DNA of 64,000 nucleotides from Globisporangium splendens (GCA_006386115.1 VFIW01000027.1:310001-374000), one strand, 5' to 3'; shown: positions 33,898 through 45,808, counted from the first letter of the stretch. The notes: generated from the sequence alone by a model not told the origin. Program-made: numbers and translations.

Positions 33898-35069
33898 ATG
33901 AGACGCGCTCGCAGTCTCCACCACCGGCGTCAATGGCTGCCGCTGTCGGCGTGCATCCTCGTCCTCGTCATCCTTGTCCTGAGCCGCGGCGCGGCGACGG
34001 CGGCGACGTGCCCACTCTCGAAGTTGGAGGCGCCCGCCACGACGACGTTCGTCGTGGATCCGTCGGACAGCAGCAAGGGCATCGTCGTGACGGCGACGTG
34101 CAACGAGACTGAGTTCTTGCTCGACCCGGCCTCGACCGCGAACGAAGCAGTGATGACCGTCGCCGGCATGAAGATCGCCGTCGTCAAGAGCTACCCGAAA
34201 GTGCAGCGCTTGTGCGTATAGATAGATGATAAAGCGATGCTGTGTATTGCGTGGGTGCTAAACGGGCACAGTAATCTGATGGCTGCGGTTGTTGGGACGT
34301 TGATGTGTAGGAGCTTTTCCGGCAGCGTGATCGAATCGCTTCCTGGGACGGATGCGAGCTCCATCACGGAACTGTGAGCAACTTCGTGTTCTTTATCATC
34401 TGGAGGAGTATGAGTATGAGGTTACTAACCAAGTAAACTCGCCTCTCGTTGCTGCTACTGCTACGCAGGGACCTGTCGAGTAACTCGCTTACGTCGCTTG
34501 ATGGACTAGCATTTCCATCCAACCTGAGGACTTTGTACGTATGGATGGTGTTTCTATGATGCCATTCATTAGGTTACTGAAGTATACTTGTGATTGTGCA
34601 TTTACAGGATCTTAGAAGTAAACTCCATTACGTCCGCGAGCGCAGCGAGTTTCCCCAGCGGTCTACAGACTCTGTGCGTTGAGAAACAGACTCGCATACC
34701 TGCAGTCGTGTACTGATACTTGTGGTGTGTGACTCGAACTATTTACCCAGGTACTTGAGTAAGAATGGCGTCGACTCGCTTTCCACCTTTCGTTTCCCGA
34801 GCCAGCTCAAGACGCTGCGCTTCAACGGGAACACCGGACTCCAGACACTGCGAGGCACCGTGCTCCCGAGCTTGCTAGAGACATTGTACGCGGCATGTGA
34901 TAATGGCGTCGTCAGAAAACAGGCGCTTTCCCTTGCACTAACATCAAGTTGATGTATATCCACCCAGTGAATGCCAGGATTGCCGCATTACCGTCGTTGA
35001 GGGCGTCCAATTCCCATCTTCATTGAAAAAGCTGTACGTGCTTGCGACTTACCGATTGAAGCAGAGATC

Positions 35070-35104
<35 letters not shown>

Positions 35105-36707
35105 TCATTTTGCTCTTATGTACCTGGTAGCTTAATTGGTGGCGCGACAATCACAAATTTCGAGATCCGTGAGTCGGATCTCGCTGTGTTCAACACGATA
35201 CAGCCGACTGTCACTGTGCAGGTCACGAGCTGCAAAAACGGCGCGACGCTGACCGAGACAAGCAGTGGGATCTCTGTCTGTGTGCTATCAGGTACGGCAA
35301 GGCATGAAGGGAGAAAGTGGTGACGGGATTATACTCAGACTCACACGACGATGCTGTTTGCTTTAATTCTGTACAGACTCGGCGTTCGACACGCTCTACG
35401 CTGCGCTGCAGGTAACACCTACGTCTGCACCCAGTTCGTCTTCGTCCTCCAGCACGCCCACTGCATCGTCTTCATCCTCTACAAATGGCAAAGCAGCAAC
35501 GACTACAGCGCCGTCCACGAGCACCGATGGCGGGATGAACGGCAGTAGCAGTGACTCAAACACCACGCAATACCTCGTATTTGGACTCATCGCACTTGCC
35601 GCCGTCATCGTCGTGTGCATCATTACGTGGTTCGTTCAGCGGCGCAGGCGTCGCCGACTGCGCACATCGGACATTCGAGAACTGCTGGTTGTCGCTAAAG
35701 ACCTGGGCGAACCAGCGACTGGCACCGAGACGATGTCCGAGGCGCCACAGGCTCCACCAAGATCGAACGAATCGGCCGGTGGGTACTACACGAACGACGT
35801 GCGAAATGACGAAGAGCTTCTCCCGTACCGGTTGCCGCGCGAAGATCTGCAGCTCTTGAACGAGATCGCGGTCGGCGGCTTTGGGATCGTGTACCTCGCG
35901 AATTTCTACGATCAGGTCGTCGTCGTGAAGCAGATCGCGCCAAAGAAAATGAACTCTAAGGAGATCTTGAAGCGGTTCATGGCCGAGATCCGTCTGTATG
36001 CGCGCCTGGAGCACCCCAAGATTGCGCGGTTCATCGGGCTGTCGTGGACCACGTTGATGGATTTGTCGCTCGTCATGGAGTATCTGCCTAATGGAGACCT
36101 GCACGCACTGCTCAAGGAGAACCGAGCGTTGCCAAATGGCCGCGCAGTGTTCACTTGGTTCAGCGAGGATTCTCAGCCGCGTTCCAAGATACTCATTGCT
36201 CTAGATGTGGCTGAGGCACTGGTGTACCTGCACTCGTACGACCCAAAGATCATCCATCGCGACCTCAAGTCCAAGAACGTGCTCATGAGTGAGGAGTGGG
36301 TCGCGAAGCTCGCGGATTTCGGGATCAGTCGAGAAGCTTCTGAGAACACAATGACTGGCGGCATGGGCACGACAGCTTGGATCGCGCCAGAGGTGCTCCA
36401 GGGCGAGCGGTACTCGGAGAAAGCCGACATTTACTCCTTCGGCGTTGTGCTGAGCGAACTGGACACGTGCGGCCACCCATATAACAGCAACCGCGACTCG
36501 GACGACTCGCTGAGCGACCCGAAGATCGCGTTGCTTGTTAGTACGAATGCGATCAAGCCGACAATCGAGGATGATTGCCCCGAGGCGATCCGCGACGTGA
36601 TCCTGAGCTGCGTCGAGTTTGACCCCGCGAGGCGGCCGACGGCACTCGAAGTGCACTATCGACTGCGGCAGATCCGCAGCAACGCACTGGCAAGTGGATT
36701 TGTGTAA
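33898..36707 (+). CDS. Leucine-rich-repeat receptor-like TKL kinase, tandem copy A
   Basis: Eight exons are inferred: 33898-34211, 34311-34373, 34469-34534, 34608-34673, 34751-34885, 34968-35033, 35131-35291 and 35377-36707. They total about 733 residues. A signal peptide (first ~36 residues) precedes a cysteine-containing N-cap. A leucine-rich ectodomain follows whose repeats (L-D-L-S-S-N-S-L-T-S-L and similar) are coded by separate exons. A Ser/Thr-rich stalk leads to a single membrane span at about 356-377, an arginine stop-transfer run and a kinase domain at about 450-720. The kinase has G-G-F-G-I-V-Y, V-V-V-K, HRDLKSKN, A-D-F-G and W-I-A-P-E, so it appears active and TKL-like. It is presumably a plasma-membrane receptor; the ligand is unknown. 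Intron 6 holds an AG dinucleotide run. Confidence 0.92.
35074..35102 (+). repeat. AG dinucleotide microsatellite in intron 6 of receptor kinase A
   Basis: An uninterrupted run of about 29 bases of alternating A and G lies inside the 97-bp intron between exons 6 and 7. Copy B has no such run at the equivalent intron, so it arose after the duplication. Confidence 0.8.
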
Positions 36708-37727
36708 GAAGCGAATTGGGAGAGTGCAGTAGGATTAGCAGTAGTAGTATGAAAAGTATAAAGTGGAAGCTGCCAAGTTGTCGTTGGTCTCTGTTTAAAA
36801 TGAAAATGCGTGAGTTTTCAATATGCCCAGGTGCATCCAATCCCTAATGCTCGCACCAATGCTTGCCAGGAGCACAATGCTCAAGATTGCGAGCCACCGA
36901 AGTGGGCATTTGCAGCGCGATGTCCGCCGATGCTGCTGCTTGATCCTTTGCGGTCGCGAAAGGCGCAAAAGGGATGCGAAAAATGTGAAGAAGAGCTCGA
37001 GAGATCCCACTGGTGGGTGCAGACAACGCAACCGGTTTGGATGAGTGATGGTGATCAGAACGGCACCTCATTCATCCCTCTTGTATCCGTACAAAACCCT
37101 GTCGTTAATCTCTCCTTTGCATCTATTTATAAAGCAAGCGAGACTATTTTAATGCACTTTTATGAAATATTAGACTGTGCTAAATGATTTATAGATGATT
37201 TTCCAGAGGTGTCAACACTCGTGAGCATGCACACACAACACCTCATGCAACCAGTTGCCCAACTGGATCGCCAACGTGTTGCTCGCATTCCACTCACCAT
37301 GGACAGACTTACACTCTAGAACTGTTCTCAACAGTCTGGGCATTCTCCGTTCCGTCGAGTGGCTCGCGTCAACGTGGCGGGAGTGCTCTCTGTCGTGACA
37401 ATCTGCATTCTGCCCAGCTGTTCCACCTGCACGTGGATGGCCATCTCTTGTGGACAGCAACCCCACAATCGTTTGGATTGCAGTTATGATATGCTGCCAG
37501 CATGGCTTGTCTGCCTTTACGTTTTGCCCCTTCCGTGTCGTGCTCACCTGCCGCAACCCAGTGGAAAACGAAGTGCGGCTCGGCCTTTCCCTTCCCCCAC
37601 TTCGCTTCCATTTCACAACTCACTGGCTGCATTTTTACTTTCTTTCGGCGCTTTTTTTCCATGCGAGTGGCGTGCATTCAGTTGGCGTTTCGCGCGCTCC
37701 GTAGACATTGGATCCAATCCATTTACC
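36708..37727. other. Intergenic region between tandem receptor kinases
   Basis: Open frames such as that at 36810-37187 are cysteine-containing but lack a domain and splice-linked partners. The stretch contains the 3' end of copy A and the promoter of copy B. No mobile element was recognised. Confidence 0.4.
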
Positions 37728-40497
37728 ATGCGCCTCCATCCGTTCATGTTCGCACCAATGGCAGCAATGGCGGCTGCGTCTGTGGAAGCCGCGACGTGCA
37801 GCAGGTCGGGGCTCGCGACGCCGCCGCGCGAAGTCACGTTCGTGGCCGATTCGACGGACGCGAGCAGCACGAGCGGCGTGATCGTAGGCACCGACTGTCA
37901 GGAGACCGTGGTCGTCGCCAACACGACGACCATCGAGTCCGACCTCCAGGTGCGCGGCCAGAACATCGTGCACGTCGTGAGCTACCCGCGCGTGACCAAA
38001 CTGTATGTGGTGTCACCATGGACCGAGTGCTGTGGCTCTTGGTCAAGGAGCTACTCTGTGGAGATGGGAGAGGCACTGACTAGGGAAAATGGATCCGATA
38101 TGTTGCGCTGTGTGTAGGCACTTGGGCGAGAATCTACTGCAGTCGTTTCAAGCGATCTCGCGCAGCACGCTGACGGAATTGTACGCGTCGCTTTTTTTTT
38201 TGCATAAACTGATTTCAATATGGACACTTGCATGGGGCTAAACAGAATGAGGTTTGCGGATGCAGGGACCTCACGGACAACAAGATGACGTCGCTGAGTG
38301 GACTCGTGTTGCCGTCGAATCTCCAGATGCTGTACGTGGGTTGTTGATGTTGTCGTGCTGGAAGACTCTCATATTAACTGATCAACTCGATGCATTTGCT
38401 TTAGTGTCCTGGACCTCAACTTGATCGAATCTGCCAGTGCGTCGGATTTCCCAACGGATTTACGCACATTGTGGGTGAAATTCTGGTCGTGGATCGTTTG
38501 ACAGAGAAGGCTGCTAATCAATAGTATTTGCGCGTGTGTTTGCTTCACGTGATTGCAGATACATGCGCAAGTGCGGCCTCGTGTCCTTGGCGGTATTTGA
38601 TTTCCCGACGAAACTCCAGAGCTTGAGTCTCACTGGCAACAAGGGACTGTCGACTCTGAACGGGACCGTTTTACCCGATCAGCTCACCAAATTGTAAGCG
38701 TTGAACTTGGCTTATCATCTTCGTGTTCATGGCACCAGTGCGAGCTCATACTTTGTGTGCTTACTCCAGTGAATGCCAAGATTGCGGCATCACGACGGTG
38801 GAAGGCGTGCGGTTCCCGAGCACATTGACGACTCTGTACGTGAAGAATACGATGCATGTTGCAAGACGCGCGTCTGGCTTTGGGGCTTTATTTTCATTGC
38901 CAACTGAGTGACTTATCAATTTGTGTGGGTACGGCAGATCTATCGGCGGTAGCACAATTGACAAATTCGTGGTGCGTGAGTCCGACGTGACCTTGCTGAG
39001 CAGCTTGCAGACGACACTCGTGGCTCAAGTCACACAGTGCACTGGGACGGCCACGCTGACGAAGGTCCAGTCGAGCCTCAGTGTTTGCGTGCTTTCAGGT
39101 TTTGTTATCTTTCCATCAAACTCACTGCATTAACGGCCAAACGCGCTGACACCATGTCCTTTATACGTCGCCTTTGCCCATCACCAGATGCAGCATTTGA
39201 CGCAGCATATCCGGTACGAGCTGCAGTTCCGAAAGCATCAAGTGGAGGATCGACATCTAGTAGCAGCACAACGACAACGACCAACATGACGCCAAGTCCA
39301 AGTGCTGGAGCTAGCGAGACCACACCCAGTGGTGGCAGCTCGCATACGACGATGTATTTGACGTTGGGGATCCTCGTTGGGCTCGCGGTGGTAGTCGGAG
39401 GGCTGGTGACGTGGCTCATTCATCGCCGGAAGAATCGCGGCAAAAAGTTGGGTGTGTCCGGTCTACAAGCGCTTCTCACCGAAACGAATAAAGATTCAAG
39501 TGAGACCGTCTCCGCCGACGTCTACTCGATGAACAGCGCTCCGCCAGTTTCCAACTCGAACTCGACCGGCGGATTCTTCGCCAACGATGTGCGGAACGAC
39601 GAAGAACTCCTACCGTATCGACTGCCACGCGAAGACTTGGAGATTGTCCGCGAGCTCGCGACCGGTGGGTTCGGGATCGTGTATCTCGCTCACTTCTACG
39701 ATCAACTGGTCGTGATGAAACAGATCGCGCCGAAGAAAGCTGCGTCGAACACGGTTTTGCTGGACTTTATGGCTGAAATTCGATTGTATGCGCGCTTGGA
39801 GCATCCGAAGGTCGTGCGCTTCATTGGGCTGTCCTGGACGACGCTTTTCGATCTCGCGCTCATCGTGGAGTACATGCCGAATGGTGATCTCGACACGCTC
39901 CTGAAGACAAACAGAGCGCTGCGGAATGGTCGCGAAGTGTTCACATGGTTCAGTGACGACGCGCAGCCGCGTTCCAAGGCGCTCATTGCGCTCGATATAG
40001 CTGAGGCGTTGGTGTACTTGCACTCGTTTGACCCCGTGATTATCCATCGCGACCTCAAGTCCAAGAACGTGTTGATGAGCGAGGAGTGGGCCGCTAAACT
40101 CACAGACTTTGGTGTCAGTCGAGAAGCTTCCGAGAACACGATGACAGGTGGCATGGGCACTGGAGCGTGGATCGCGCCTGAGGTGCTTCAAGGAGGACGG
40201 TACTCGGAGAAAGCCGACATTTACTCCTTCGGCATTCTGCTGAGTGAGCTGGACACGTGCGGCCATCCATACAACAGCAACCGAAGCGAAGCGGACGCAC
40301 TCACGGACGCCAAGATCGCGCTGCTTGTCAGTACGAATGCGATCAAGCCGACCATGGAACCCGACTGTCCCGCGTCTATCCGCAGCGTGATCCTGTCCTG
40401 CGTCGACCATGACCCCGCGAACCGTCCGACGGCATTGGAGCTCCACTACCGTCTGCGGCGCTTGCGGAATGAGTCGATCGAGCATGGTTTCGTCTGA
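37728..40497 (+). CDS. Leucine-rich-repeat receptor-like TKL kinase, tandem copy B
   Basis: Eight exons are inferred: 37728-38002, 38118-38180, 38266-38331, 38405-38470, 38559-38693, 38770-38835, 38938-39098 and 39188-40497, about 713 residues. Exons 2-7 have exactly the same lengths as in copy A (63, 66, 66, 135, 66, 161) although the introns differ in length and sequence. The protein has a signal peptide, N-cap, leucine-rich repeats, Ser/Thr-rich stalk, a single membrane span (Y-L-T-L-G-I-L-V-G-L-A-V-V-V) and an apparently active kinase with HRDLKSKN, T-D-F-G and W-I-A-P-E. Its nearest relative in the window is copy A, so it is a tandem duplicate. Ectodomain changes may reflect different ligands, which is inference. 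Confidence 0.93.
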
Positions 40498-41323
40498 ATG
40501 GCTTCATCTGAATACGAGTAATAACGCTGAGCAATGGAATATAAGGCGGTTGATGATTTCTGAAGCATGTGGGCAGTTGATGAGATGTTGGAAGATGCTG
40601 ACAAGTGGGTACACAATTGAGTACCGTCAACACTTGTTGAACTAATATGTGATTTGTTATATAAAAAGAGATGGCTCTTAGGGTGTTTGCATTGGGAACC
40701 CTTACTCCACTGATGCGTCAGGATTACACATTTATACAGGGCGTGAGCTGGTGCGCTTGACGGTATAAAATTCCTACGATACGTTGATTCATCGTCACCA
40801 CACAGGGACAGCGATTGAGTGTGTCGAGGGGAAATAGCGGAGAAGATCCAAATGCGCATCAAAGCATTCTGATTTCGCTCTTTATTTTACTTGTTGGAAT
40901 GGTGCGCGAAAGTCGCAGATATTGTTATTGTGCTGGAATGCAAATTGCAATCGTCACGCAGTGTGTGTTTATTGTCGCTACCCTTTTAAAGTGAGACTCG
41001 CAGTTCCCCTCTCCCCCAACTGAACTGAAACTCCACATGTCCATCTCTAAAAACGATAAATCCTCTTTAACATGTATCCTTCCTGTCTGTGCAGCTCGAC
41101 ATATTCCATTTTGAGAGGTGGAGATGGGTTAAGGTGTAGGGGTACACTCACGGATCTCTCTTTTTCTGTGCTCTCTGCTGTACGAAATAAAAAAAAACCC
41201 AGTAAAATGCCAAAAGAATAAATTACGCGCATGTGTGTGCAACAAAAGCGCAACGTCTGCTTTTCCATTCGCACACACAACAGCCCGCAATCGCCAGGAC
41301 AAAGCAGCCTCGCAATCGCTGAT
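40498..41323. other. Intergenic region
   Basis: The stretch separates copy B from the third receptor-like kinase. The upstream ATG at 41231 is in frame with the kinase but gives a basic, non-signal N-terminus, so the ATG at 41324 was preferred. No separate gene or leucine-rich exon was found here. Confidence 0.45.
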
Positions 41324-42772
41324 ATGCGCGCGCTTCTTCTGCTGACAGCAACGGCGTCTATGGGGCGTAACAGTGCCGTCGTGTATGCAGATACAGTGGT
41401 CAGCGACAGCAGCAGCAGCGGCGACAACAGCACGTCGTCGTCGTCTGTGGGCGACGCCGTCGAGAACCCGCAGCAGAACTGGATGCTGCTGGCAGTCATC
41501 AGTGTGGCCGTGCTCTTCGTGCTCGTGCTGAGCATCGTGAGCTTCGTGCTCTACCGGCGCCACAAGAAACTCAAGCAGACCGAGGAGCTCGAGTACGAGG
41601 TCACGACCAATGCCACCAAGGCCACGCAGTTCATCCACGGTAGCATCTCGACGCTCACGCGACCCGGGGACGCCACCACGGGCTCCGCCGGCTACCATCC
41701 CGAGTTCGAGTACCTGCCGAACGACATCCGCACGGACGAGGAGATGCAGCCGTACCGACTGCAGCAGCGCGAGGTTGTGCGTGGGAAACTGCTCGCCAAG
41801 GGTGGCTACGGTGCTGTGTACAAAGCGAGATTCCGCAACGAGACCGTCGTGGTCAAGCAGCTGCTCCCGGACAAGACGCGCAATAAACAGATCCTCAAGA
41901 GCTTCATGGACGAGATCCGCATTTGCGCGTCACTCGATCACCCCAAGGTCGTGCGCTTCATCGGTGTCACGTGGAGCTCGCTGCTGGATCTGAGCGTCGT
42001 GATGGAGTACATGCCGAACGGCGACCTGGGATCGCTGCTCACAGAGCAGCTCCAGCGGCAGGTGAGCGGCACTATCAGTCGCCGTGACTACGGCTGGTTC
42101 CAGTCCAAGAGCAACCTCAAGTGCAAGAGTCTGATCGCGCTCGACATTGCCGAGGCGCTCGTGTACCTGCACTCGTTCTTCAGTCCAATCATCCATCGCG
42201 ACCTCAAGTCGCGGAACGTGCTGCTGAGCAAGGACTGGGAAGCCAAGCTCACGGATTTCGGTGTGAGTCGCGAGCTCGACGAAGACCAGACGATGACGGG
42301 CGAGATCGGCACGGTGTCGTGGATCGCACCCGAGGTGCTCCGCGGCGAGCGGTACACGGAGAAAGCCGATATCTACTCCTTCGGCGTGATCATGACGGAG
42401 CTCGACACGTGCTCGCGGCCGTACGCGAACGGTATCGCGGGTGACGAAAACAACAATGGCAACGGCGGCAGCAACTCGCACACGAACACGCGCATCGCGG
42501 TGCTCGTGAGCACGGGTTCCCTCAAGCCGAGCATCATGGACGACTGTCCGCCGAGCGTGCGTCGCGTGATCATGCAGTGCCTGGAAGTGGACCCGAAGAA
42601 CCGTCCGTCGGCCGTGCAGATCCACTTTGAGCTCCGCAACCTCGAGGTCGTGCCTGAAGAAGACGAGCGGCGCACGACGAGCGTCAGTGGTGGCACCATC
42701 AAGCGCTCGGGTTCGGGCAGCTCGTCGGCGTCGCGGTCTAGCAAAGCCAAGAACGGCGGCGCGAGTCGATGA
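41324..42772 (+). CDS. Receptor-like TKL kinase without a leucine-rich ectodomain
   Basis: An intronless frame gives 482 residues from the ATG at 41324, chosen because it begins a signal peptide (M-R-A-L-L-L-L-T). Only about 40 Ser/Asp-rich residues separate the signal from one membrane span (M-L-L-A-V-I-S-V-A-V-L-F-V-L-V-L). A juxtamembrane Y-L-P-N-D-I-R-T-D-E-E block similar to copies A and B follows, then a kinase domain with G-G-Y-G-A-V-Y, V-V-V-K, HRDLKSRN, T-D-F-G and W-I-A-P-E. The tail is Ser/Arg-rich. It is clearly related to the two neighbours but has lost, or never had, the repeat ectodomain and its introns. It may signal through dimerisation or a partner. Confidence 0.9.
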   Translation: MRALLLLTATASMGRNSAVVYADTVVSDSSSSGDNSTSSSSVGDAVENPQQNWMLLAVISVAVLFVLVLSIVSFVLYRRHKKLKQTEELEYEVTTNATKATQFIHGSISTLTRPGDATTGSAGYHPEFEYLPNDIRTDEEMQPYRLQQREVVRGKLLAKGGYGAVYKARFRNETVVVKQLLPDKTRNKQILKSFMDEIRICASLDHPKVVRFIGVTWSSLLDLSVVMEYMPNGDLGSLLTEQLQRQVSGTISRRDYGWFQSKSNLKCKSLIALDIAEALVYLHSFFSPIIHRDLKSRNVLLSKDWEAKLTDFGVSRELDEDQTMTGEIGTVSWIAPEVLRGERYTEKADIYSFGVIMTELDTCSRPYANGIAGDENNNGNGGSNSHTNTRIAVLVSTGSLKPSIMDDCPPSVRRVIMQCLEVDPKNRPSAVQIHFELRNLEVVPEEDERRTTSVSGGTIKRSGSGSSSASRSSKAKNGGASR

Positions 42773-43222
42773 TGCAAGATGCGTTGAGAGAGAGAGAGAG
42801 AGGGAGAGGGAGATAGGAAGGAGGCATGGGAGATGAATGAGAACGGAAGCAGGTGCCATGTAAGTAAGTAGTAAGTTAATCGTCTTGGCAGTTGCCACGT
42901 ACCCTCAATGCATGCTTTTTGGGTTCCTCATGTTTCTATTATATCGCTTTTCAACCTTCTTCCTAAATATTTGTTTCCCATCCTCCTTTTGCCAAGTGTA
43001 TCCCTATTTTCAACCGTAAAACTCCGGATCAAAATGCACCCACTTCAAAACTTATCTAATTCGTCGTCTTTTACAATCTAAAACGTAGGTTTGACCGTCT
43101 ATTTCTGTCGCAGAGGGCGAAACGACGACGCTGTTGTTGACGCTCGAATGAACCCCCTTTGTCACACAACACACGCCAAAGCCCAATCTTCCCCCCACAC
43201 TCGTTCTCTCTGCTTGACGACC
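42773..43222. other. Intergenic region
   Basis: This gap holds a GA dinucleotide run at about 42786-42802 and the 5' leader of the transporter. No other feature was recognised. Confidence 0.45.
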
Positions 43223-44299
43223 ATGGCGGCGCCGCTGGGTCTCGAGACGCCGCAGCAGCGCGGCATCTTCCTCACGTACATGTCGCTCTGGGTGAGCTAC
43301 GGGCTGCTGAACGAGCTGGCAAAGCGCCACGACGTGCACTTCAACTCGACGTCGGCCGTCGTGCTGCAGTCGTTCCTCAAGCTCGGCATCGCCACGTACA
43401 TGTACCTGACGACGGACGCCGTGACGGCAGGCGGAGGCGCGGGTCTCGTGGCACGTGTGCAGCTGCTGCTGCAGCAGATCGTGGCGCATCGCGAGCTGCT
43501 CTGGAAGTACTTCATCCCGTCCGGTCTCTACGTGCTCTACGACGTGCTCTCGTACGTGAACCTGCGCCGCTTTGACGCGTCGACGTACTTCCTGCTGCTC
43601 CAGTTCCGCATGGTGATCACGGGCATGCTGCACCAGTTCATGTTCCAGAAACAGCTCAACCGCAACCAGTGGATCTCGCTCGCCGTCACGACGCTCGGCT
43701 GTGCGATCAAGACACTGGGCAGCAGCAGCAGCAGCAAGGGTCAGCACGAGACGCACGCGACGATGTTTGCCTACGGACTCTTGATAATCCAGATGCTCAG
43801 CAGCACGTTCGCGGGCGTGTACAACGAGGTGCTGCTCAAGAAACAAGCCAAGATCTCGTTCAACCTGCAGAACATCTTCATGTACATGGACTCGATCATC
43901 TGCACGATCGCGATGCTCGTGCTGGGGCTCACGGGTCAGTCGTTTGCGCAGGTGATCACGCCGTCCGAGATCGCCGTGCTCTTCTCGTGGTACGTGCTGC
44001 CCATGGTGCTCATCATGTCGTTCATCGGCGTCGTCACGAGCCTCTTCCTCAAAGTACTCGACTCGGTGCGAAAGGCGATCGCGTCGGCGCTCGAGCTCGT
44101 GTTCCTGCCGCTGCTCAGCACGATCCTCTTCGGCGCGCCACTCACGCTCTCCATGGTCGTGTCCGTCGTGTTTGTCGCGTCCGGCGTGTACATTTACTCG
44201 CTCCCAGTCGAGAGCAAGAGCTCCAAGTCATCGTCAGCTGAGACGCATAAAGTCGCAGTCGACGACCTGGAAAAAGGCGACGAAGGCTCCAAAGCATGA
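43223..44299 (+). CDS. Nucleotide-sugar transporter (SLC35A-like)
   Basis: An intronless gene of 358 residues starts at the ATG at 43223 (M-A-A-P-L-G-L). About ten hydrophobic segments are visible. Landmarks of the CMP-sialic acid/UDP-galactose transporter family include A-S-T-Y-F-L-L-L-Q-F-R and Y-N-E-V-L-L-K-K, plus F-N-L-Q-N-I-F-M-Y. A further one is D-S-V-R-K-A-I-A-S-A-L-E near the C-terminus. These proteins exchange nucleotide sugars for nucleoside monophosphates across the Golgi or ER membrane. The cargo cannot be told from sequence alone. The C-terminal tail is hydrophilic. Confidence 0.9.
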   Translation: MAAPLGLETPQQRGIFLTYMSLWVSYGLLNELAKRHDVHFNSTSAVVLQSFLKLGIATYMYLTTDAVTAGGGAGLVARVQLLLQQIVAHRELLWKYFIPSGLYVLYDVLSYVNLRRFDASTYFLLLQFRMVITGMLHQFMFQKQLNRNQWISLAVTTLGCAIKTLGSSSSSKGQHETHATMFAYGLLIIQMLSSTFAGVYNEVLLKKQAKISFNLQNIFMYMDSIICTIAMLVLGLTGQSFAQVITPSEIAVLFSWYVLPMVLIMSFIGVVTSLFLKVLDSVRKAIASALELVFLPLLSTILFGAPLTLSMVVSVVFVASGVYIYSLPVESKSSKSSSAETHKVAVDDLEKGDEGSKA

Positions 44300-44551
44300 A
44301 CGAAGTTGTCAAAACCCGCAACAACAGCGCAACCGAACGGCACAAAGCGCTTTTAGACCATGTAGTGAGGTATGCTCTTGGTGCATTTATGCATTCGCTT
44401 TTTCTCCACAGTTTTAGGCAGCCTCAATCCCTGCATTTGCATAGACTAAAGCCTGGTTGCACGCGTTTATATTCTTCATTGTTTGTGTGTTTGCTCTAAT
44501 TAGGTGAGCCTGCCTTCCTAGCTAGGCGAAAAGAGAAAATACCCATCGTGC

Positions 44552-45808
44552 TTACTTCCATTCGACACCCGAGCCTTCGTCGTCGTCCGGGTTGACGTGG
44601 TCTTCGTCCTCCAGGTACTCCATGAGCTCGCTCGTGCCGAACTTGTCCATGTACTCGTCCTCGGTCATGTCACCGTACACGCGGTGCTTGTCGTCGACCA
44701 TGTTCTCCCAGTGGTCCTCCAGGTTCAGGATCCGGCGCGTGTCCTCGCGCATAAAGTGCACGACGATATTGTTGCAGTCGGCGATCATCCAGTCGTCGCA
44801 GTCGCGGCCTTCAACCACGTAGTTGAAGTCGTCCTCGATGTTCCGCGCGCGCAGCGAGTTGATCATCATGTCGGCCATGCGACGCATGTGCGCCTGCGAG
44901 CGTCCCGTCGTGAAGATCATGTAGTCCGCGAGACTTGACTTGCCAGCGAGGTCCACCGTGTACACGTTGATCGCCTTCTCCTTCTCTAATGCAGCGAGCA
45001 CTTCGTCTAACGTAAAGTATGTCCTGCAGGCAAGCAAACACACAAAGGTCAGAGTTCTGCCTCGCATTTGGCTAATGAGAACGCGATGCACTCACTGTGG
45101 AACGACTGGAATCATGTCCGCATGGCGCTTGCCCACCTCTGGGACTTCCCACTCGCCCTCAGTGACAACCCCACCCAGGGACGCATCCGCGAGTCCAGCT
45201 TCTTCTTCCGCGTCCGCGGATCCCGATGGGAAATTCCGCGGCGTGTCCAAATCGCAGTAGAGATCCACCAGCTCGTCGTACCCCTTGGCCGCATCCAGCG
45301 CCGTCCAGTAGTCGCCGCCGCTGATCACATGGCCGTCGATCGCGAGCTCTGCGCTGTATTTCTTCACTTTTGACGGGTAGTATTTCACGCCAATGTACGC
45401 GGCGGCAGGGTTCTCGGCGTCAATCTCTGCTTCCTCATCCTCCTCATCCTCCTCATCATCTTCCTCATCATCCTCGTCATCTTCTTCACCATCGTCACTG
45501 TCATCACCTTCTTCGTCATCGTCACTGCCACTGTCCCCATCGTCCTTGCCATCGTCCACAGGCGCGGCGCGGACCGTGCGCTTCGCGTTGGCCGTCACGT
45601 CCGTCGTGTGCTGCTTGAGGAGCATTGCGCTCGTCTGGAAGGAGCGCGCGAGCGCCAAGGCGCCATTGCAGCGCGTGACGTCGTTTCTGCATTGCAATGC
45701 AACAGCAGGAGAAGCACCGGTGTGCAGCTGCGGCACTGCTGCAATGGAGCGTTGGGCGCTCGAGATCACGCGGCGCATGGCGCGCATCTGGAGCAGCATC
45801 TTGGTCAT
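44552..45808 (-). CDS. Mitochondrial ribosome silencing factor RsfS (Iojap/MALSU1-like) with acidic extension
   Basis: Two exons, 45808-45096 and 45023-44552, encode about 394 residues. The ATG at 45808 starts a basic, Arg/Met-rich presequence; earlier in-frame ATGs give no targeting pattern. Residues about 90-145 are almost uninterrupted Asp/Glu. The C-terminal third is the RsfS domain: Y-T-V-D-L-A-G-K-S-S-L-A-D-Y-M-I-F-T-T-G-R-S, then M-A-D-M-M, and D-W-M-I-A-D-C-N-N-I-V-V-H-F-M. RsfS binds uL14 and blocks subunit joining or assists large-subunit assembly; here probably in mitochondria. Animal MALSU1 is much shorter, so the acidic insert and middle region are unusual. Confidence 0.9.

Noticed and set aside
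36810..37187. Cysteine-containing frame between the tandem receptor kinases
   Set aside because: Considered as a zinc knuckle, but cysteine spacing fits none and the frame begins with a non-convincing start.
41930..42898. 322-codon frame antisense to the third receptor kinase
   Set aside because: No recognisable motif and Arg/His-rich; the kinase frame explains the openness.
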